DNA from: Microcaldota archaeon
GTDB taxonomy: Archaea > Micrarchaeota > Micrarchaeia > Anstonellales > Anstonellaceae
Direction of reading: 5' to 3'
Assembly: GCA_026396355.1 (NCBI GenBank)
Contig: JAPLWY010000116.1
Span: forward strand, 1 to 14,841
DNA length: 14,841 bases
The translations under genes were made by a program, and so were the position numbers. This document shows positions 12,960 through 14,841 of this stretch, one piece after another (the first letter of the stretch is position 1; the number at the start of each line of letters is the position of its first letter). The notes below the pieces were generated by a model, which was not told the DNA's origin, searched no databases, and worked only from the letters and a program-made list of their open reading frames with translations.

Positions 12960-14144
12960 CTAAAGGCTGGAATTTGTATTCAGCCGCCCGAATTTGTATA
13001 CATCCTTGTTCAGTTCGAGATTGACATTAAGCGCCTGGGCCTCTTGAATAAGCACACAGATGTTATGGCACAGGATTTTGCACAATGCCTCGTTCAATTG
13101 GCCCTGTTCATATCTGAGCATCAGTCGCCCCTGAAACTTTCTTTTTATCATGGAAAAGGTACTTTCGACGTTGCTTCTTTGGTGATAATGCTGGTAGAAC
13201 TCTTCGGGAAATAGCTGGAAGTATCGGTAGAGTCTTTTCCATGCCATATGCCCCTTAGAACTGTCACAAGAATTAACTTTGAACGGTATTAGGGCAATTG
13301 TGCCAATATCAGATGCGAGCTGCACATTCTTACGAGAAGAATATCCCTTGTCTGCCGAAACTTCCCTTATCCTAAAGTTTTCAGCTGTTTTTCTCACTAG
13401 TTCAGGAAATAACGGAGACTCGTTGGTGTGCCCGTCGGTTGCAACGATGTGCGTTACTATATTGGTCTTGGTGCCACAAATAAGGTGAATTTTAATCCAG
13501 TTACGGATTTTGGTATCTTTCCCTTCATCGTTGCCAAATCGGTAATCTAGCCAACGAGAGTAAAATGCACTTGAAAGTCCGGATGCATCTACGGCAAAGG
13601 TATCTTCCAGATCCTTGAATGGCATTGAAGAAAGCTGAATAAGGTCGGTCAGAATAGGCGTCATTGCCGGTATTTTAAAATACTTCAAAACGGTTGTGAA
13701 ATGTGGTGTATGTGTTAGATATCCTCGTTGCTTTGCTATTTCGAGGTCGGATGTGGCTCTTCTTGAGGAAAGTTGTTCGTATACTTTTGAAACACAGGAA
13801 AACGTCATATCTGAAATATCTGCTTTTGGCCGCCCCACGCACGGTGGGGCTTTTGGAATATATGAGCACAATTCATGGAGAATTTCTAGAAAAAGGAGCT
13901 TTTCATCCATCTGAGCTTGGTTATAGTTTGACCAGCTAAAATTGTATGGTTTTGGTTCTGCTGGTTTGAGTATTGAGCGCTCGATAATTGGGTTTGTGTC
14001 TATTCTGTCTGTAAGATATTTGCCGCATTCTTTGCATAGATAAATCTGATAGTTGCATCTTGGTCGCTTAACCACGCCAGATTTTATGACGTGATTAGAA
14101 CCACATACATTGCAGATTTTACCTTCCGTTTCCATTGTTTTCAT
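12960..14144 (-). CDS. DDE transposase with N-terminal zinc ribbon (IS4/IS5 superfamily)
   Basis: The enzyme cuts and joins DNA ends of its insertion sequence. Residues 11-40 form a zinc ribbon (CNVCG and CKECG, Cys at 11, 14, 37 and 40) that probably binds the element ends. A helical DNA-binding region follows (about 104-155, VGRPKADISDM onward). The catalytic triad of the RNase H-like DDE domain is visible: D186 in TFAVDASGLSS, D265 in VSADKGYSSRKN and E327 in RSNVESTFSMIKRKF. The 394-residue frame is uninterrupted and the motifs are complete, so the protein may be active. The ATG at 14144 fits a TATA box about 23 nt upstream; a second ATG three codons later is possible. Codons are more A/T-rich than in resident genes. 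I cannot assign an IS family more exactly without a search. Confidence 0.92.
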   Translation of the reverse strand: MKTMETEGKICNVCGSNHVIKSGVVKRPRCNYQIYLCKECGKYLTDRIDTNPIIERSILKPAEPKPYNFSWSNYNQAQMDEKLLFLEILHELCSYIPKAPPCVGRPKADISDMTFSCVSKVYEQLSSRRATSDLEIAKQRGYLTHTPHFTTVLKYFKIPAMTPILTDLIQLSSMPFKDLEDTFAVDASGLSSAFYSRWLDYRFGNDEGKDTKIRNWIKIHLICGTKTNIVTHIVATDGHTNESPLFPELVRKTAENFRIREVSADKGYSSRKNVQLASDIGTIALIPFKVNSCDSSKGHMAWKRLYRYFQLFPEEFYQHYHQRSNVESTFSMIKRKFQGRLMLRYEQGQLNEALCKILCHNICVLIQEAQALNVNLELNKDVYKFGRLNTNSSL

Positions 14145-14163
14145 CCGGTGTCATTTTAACTTA

Positions 14164-14171
14164 CTTTATAA
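14164..14171 (-). promoter_or_regulatory. TATA box of the transposase gene
   Basis: Minus-strand TTATAAAG is centred 23-24 nt before the ATG at 14144, so the message is probably leaderless, which would keep transposase translation independent of a ribosome site. Confidence 0.45.
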
Positions 14172-14181
14172 CAATATTACA

Positions 14182-14191
14182 ATATATATAG
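14182..14191. repeat. Right copy of the 10-bp direct repeat flanking the transposase
   Basis: ATATATATAG matches 12939-12948 exactly. Just beyond it is GGCTTTATATAGC (14194-14206), which resembles GGCTTTGCATATATATAGC at 12931-12949, so similarity across the two flanks extends past the 10-mer with a gap. Confidence 0.3.
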
Positions 14192-14196
14192 AAGGC

Positions 14197-14204
14197 TTTA
14201 TATA
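14197..14204 (+). promoter_or_regulatory. TATA box of the RHH gene
   Basis: TTTATATA is centred 37-38 nt before the ATG at 14238. The predicted leader of about 12 nt carries GAGAGGT (14226-14232), a strong Shine-Dalgarno match five bases before ATG. Confidence 0.65.
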
Positions 14205-14237
14205 GCTTGCTGTCATATTACATAAGAGAGGTATAAT

Positions 14238-14372
14238 ATGGATAAAACAGTCGTAAGCATGAGGATGGACAAGGAAATCTGGAAATCGGCCAAGAAGTAT
14301 GCCATTGACAAGGACTTGACAGTGAGCCAACTTATGGAAAATGCCATTGTCCATGAAATGCGTAGAAAGTGA
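14238..14372 (+). CDS. 44-residue ribbon-helix-helix (CopG/Arc-like) DNA-binding protein
   Basis: The short product has the RHH layout: a beta strand (KTVVSMRMD, residues 3-11), helix one (KEIWKSAKKYAIDKD, 12-26), a turn at LTVS, and helix two (SQLMENAIVHEMRRK, 30-44). RHH proteins bind DNA as dimers through the strand and act as repressors, plasmid copy-number regulators or antitoxins. The 44-residue length is near the minimum for the fold and typical of plasmid and virus regulators. ATG 14238 is selected by GAGGT at 14228-14232. No toxin gene is adjacent on the same strand; the next gene is the convergent winged-helix regulator, whose stop is 20 bp away. It may regulate its own promoter or the mobile element. 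Confidence 0.85.
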   Translation: MDKTVVSMRMDKEIWKSAKKYAIDKDLTVSQLMENAIVHEMRRK

Positions 14373-14392
14373 AATTTTTACTAGGAAACCCG

Positions 14393-14656
14393 CTATTTCT
14401 TGTTTTCCAAATGTTTCCATTTGTGCAGAACTTTTCGTCCGGTGCCTGTTATTCGGTATAGACGGAACTTGTCACTTTCGGGCGTAAGGCACTCTACCAA
14501 CTTCAGTTCTTGAAGCTTGAGAATGGTTCTGCTCACAGACGCTAGATGTAGGCTCAATCGTTTCCGTACCTCAACTGGTGTTTTCGGCTCAGCGAGCAAA
14601 TCGAGTATAGCTCCGCTACTTTTGCTTTTCTTGAGGAAGCTAATCTCTGGCCACAT
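14393..14656 (-). CDS. Winged-helix transcriptional regulator (ArsR/MarR-like), 87 aa
   Basis: The protein consists of one winged helix-turn-helix domain: helix one KSSGAILDLLAE (12-23), helix two TPVEVRKRLS (26-35), recognition helix HLASVSRTILKLQELKLVE (37-55), and the wing CLTPESDKFRLYRITGTGRK (56-75). It has no metal-binding Cys set and no effector domain, so a simple DNA-binding repressor or activator is likely. Its promoter lies between two copies of ATAACCTC, which suggests autoregulation and control of the divergent partial gene at 14750. The ATG at 14656 lies 27 nt after the TATA centre. Small stand-alone winged helices are common both in archaeal chromosomes and in archaeal viruses and plasmids. 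Confidence 0.85.
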   Translation of the reverse strand: MWPEISFLKKSKSSGAILDLLAEPKTPVEVRKRLSLHLASVSRTILKLQELKLVECLTPESDKFRLYRITGTGRKVLHKWKHLENKK

Positions 14657-14670
14657 ATTGGAGAGATAGC

Positions 14671-14700
14671 ATAACCTCGTTTATAGGTGAGAATAACCTC
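14671..14700. promoter_or_regulatory. Promoter of the winged-helix gene between two ATAACCTC repeats
   Basis: ATAACCTC occurs at 14671-14678 and 14693-14700, a spacing of 22 bp or about two helical turns, and the TATA box (CCTATAAAC on the minus strand, 14679-14687) lies between them. A partial third copy, AGCATAAC, follows at 14701. Binding there would occlude TBP/TFB, so this is a good candidate operator. Confidence 0.55.
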
Positions 14701-14710
14701 AGCATAACAG

Positions 14711-14718
14711 TTATAAAT
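14711..14718 (+). promoter_or_regulatory. TATA box of the partial gene at the right end
   Basis: TTATAAAT is centred 35-36 nt before the GTG at 14750; GGTGG (14740-14744) lies in the short leader. Confidence 0.5.
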
Positions 14719-14749
14719 TACGTCGGTTAAACGTTAGTCGGTGGGCAAT

Positions 14750-14841
14750 GTGAAAGAAAAAAATCCAGAAACTAGAGCAGTGGATTATGTTAGAGCAAGA
14801 GCTCGTGTTGAGGGGTGGATGTGTGATAAAGCTCCTAAAAA
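14750..14841 (+). CDS. Partial gene running off the window, product unknown
   Basis: Only the first 30 codons are present (VKEKNPETRAVDYVRARARV, then EGWMCDKAP). The GTG start is supported by GGTGG five bases upstream and a TATA box at 14711-14718; the overlapping ATG at 14748 is followed directly by TGA and cannot be used. The peptide is charged and helical with a Trp-Met-Cys patch; I do not recognise it. It diverges from the winged-helix gene and shares its control region, so it may be that regulator's target. Confidence 0.55.
   Translation, partial: MKEKNPETRAVDYVRARARVEGWMCDKAPK

Larger units (their letters stand above)
12949..14181 (-). mobile_element. Putative insertion sequence of the IS4/IS5 superfamily
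   Basis: The element is inferred from the intact DDE transposase, the A/T-rich composition unlike the genes to the left, and the flanking 10-bp direct repeats. The limits are the inner edges of those repeats. I could not find convincing terminal inverted repeats (left end CAGTCCTACCGC, right end read inward TGTAATATTGTT), so the boundaries are provisional. Confidence 0.4.

Noticed and set aside
12931..12960. Terminal inverted repeat of the insertion sequence
   Set aside because: Comparison of the left end with the reverse complement of the right flank gave only A/T-rich chance matches.
14238..14656. RHH and wHTH genes as a toxin-antitoxin pair
   Set aside because: They are convergent with separate promoters, both are DNA-binding folds, and neither resembles a toxin.

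Overview
The window looks like a chromosomal stretch of an archaeon. Almost every gene has an A/T-rich archaeal TATA box at a fixed distance upstream, many transcripts appear to be leaderless, GTG and TTG starts occur, and the protein types (short GHKL protein, TspO, zinc-ribbon DDE transposase, tiny RHH and winged-helix regulators) fit a small-genome archaeon. A DPANN lineage such as Micrarchaeota or Diapherotrites is my guess from overall character only; no rRNA or other marker is present to confirm it.

Layout. At 118-1029 there is a secreted Thr-rich protein, convergent with a flavin reductase-like protein (1056-1589, minus). The latter may be co-transcribed with a 39-residue basic peptide gene (1652-1771, minus). 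TspO/MBR (1894-2382, plus) follows; its 3' end overlaps by 36 bp the end of a 743-residue orphan protein (2347-4578, minus). At 4707-6162 (minus) lies an RNB-family exoribonuclease gene broken into three frames, whose catalytic Asp-rich segment appears to be missing. It diverges from a TPR-like protein (6273-7481, plus). Then comes an ABC exporter operon: an intact ATPase (7585-8565) with a translationally coupled ABC-2 permease (8562-10318) that is broken by two +1 shifts, closed by a hairpin terminator. After that are a GHKL-ATPase, histidine-kinase-like protein (10416-11690, minus), a divergent 79-residue orphan (11810-12049, plus) and a 274-residue orphan (12066-12890, minus).

From about 12.9 kb to the end the DNA is visibly more A/T-rich. 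It carries a DDE transposase with an N-terminal zinc ribbon (12960-14144, minus), a 44-residue ribbon-helix-helix protein (14238-14372, plus), a winged-helix regulator (14393-14656, minus) whose promoter sits between two ATAACCTC repeats, and a partial gene running off the end (14750 onward). This looks like the edge of an acquired region.

Gene organisation is dominated by divergent and convergent single-gene units. Promoters fall into two classes. In one, the TATA centre is about 22-28 nt before the start codon (leaderless). In the other it is about 35-38 nt before the start, and a Shine-Dalgarno-like motif fills the short leader. I did not find a clearly new multi-gene defence or metabolic system. 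The most noteworthy items are the two broken genes (real decay versus assembly error), the two promoter classes, the wHTH operator, and several well-formed genes with no family I recognise. I see no tRNA, rRNA or CRISPR array.
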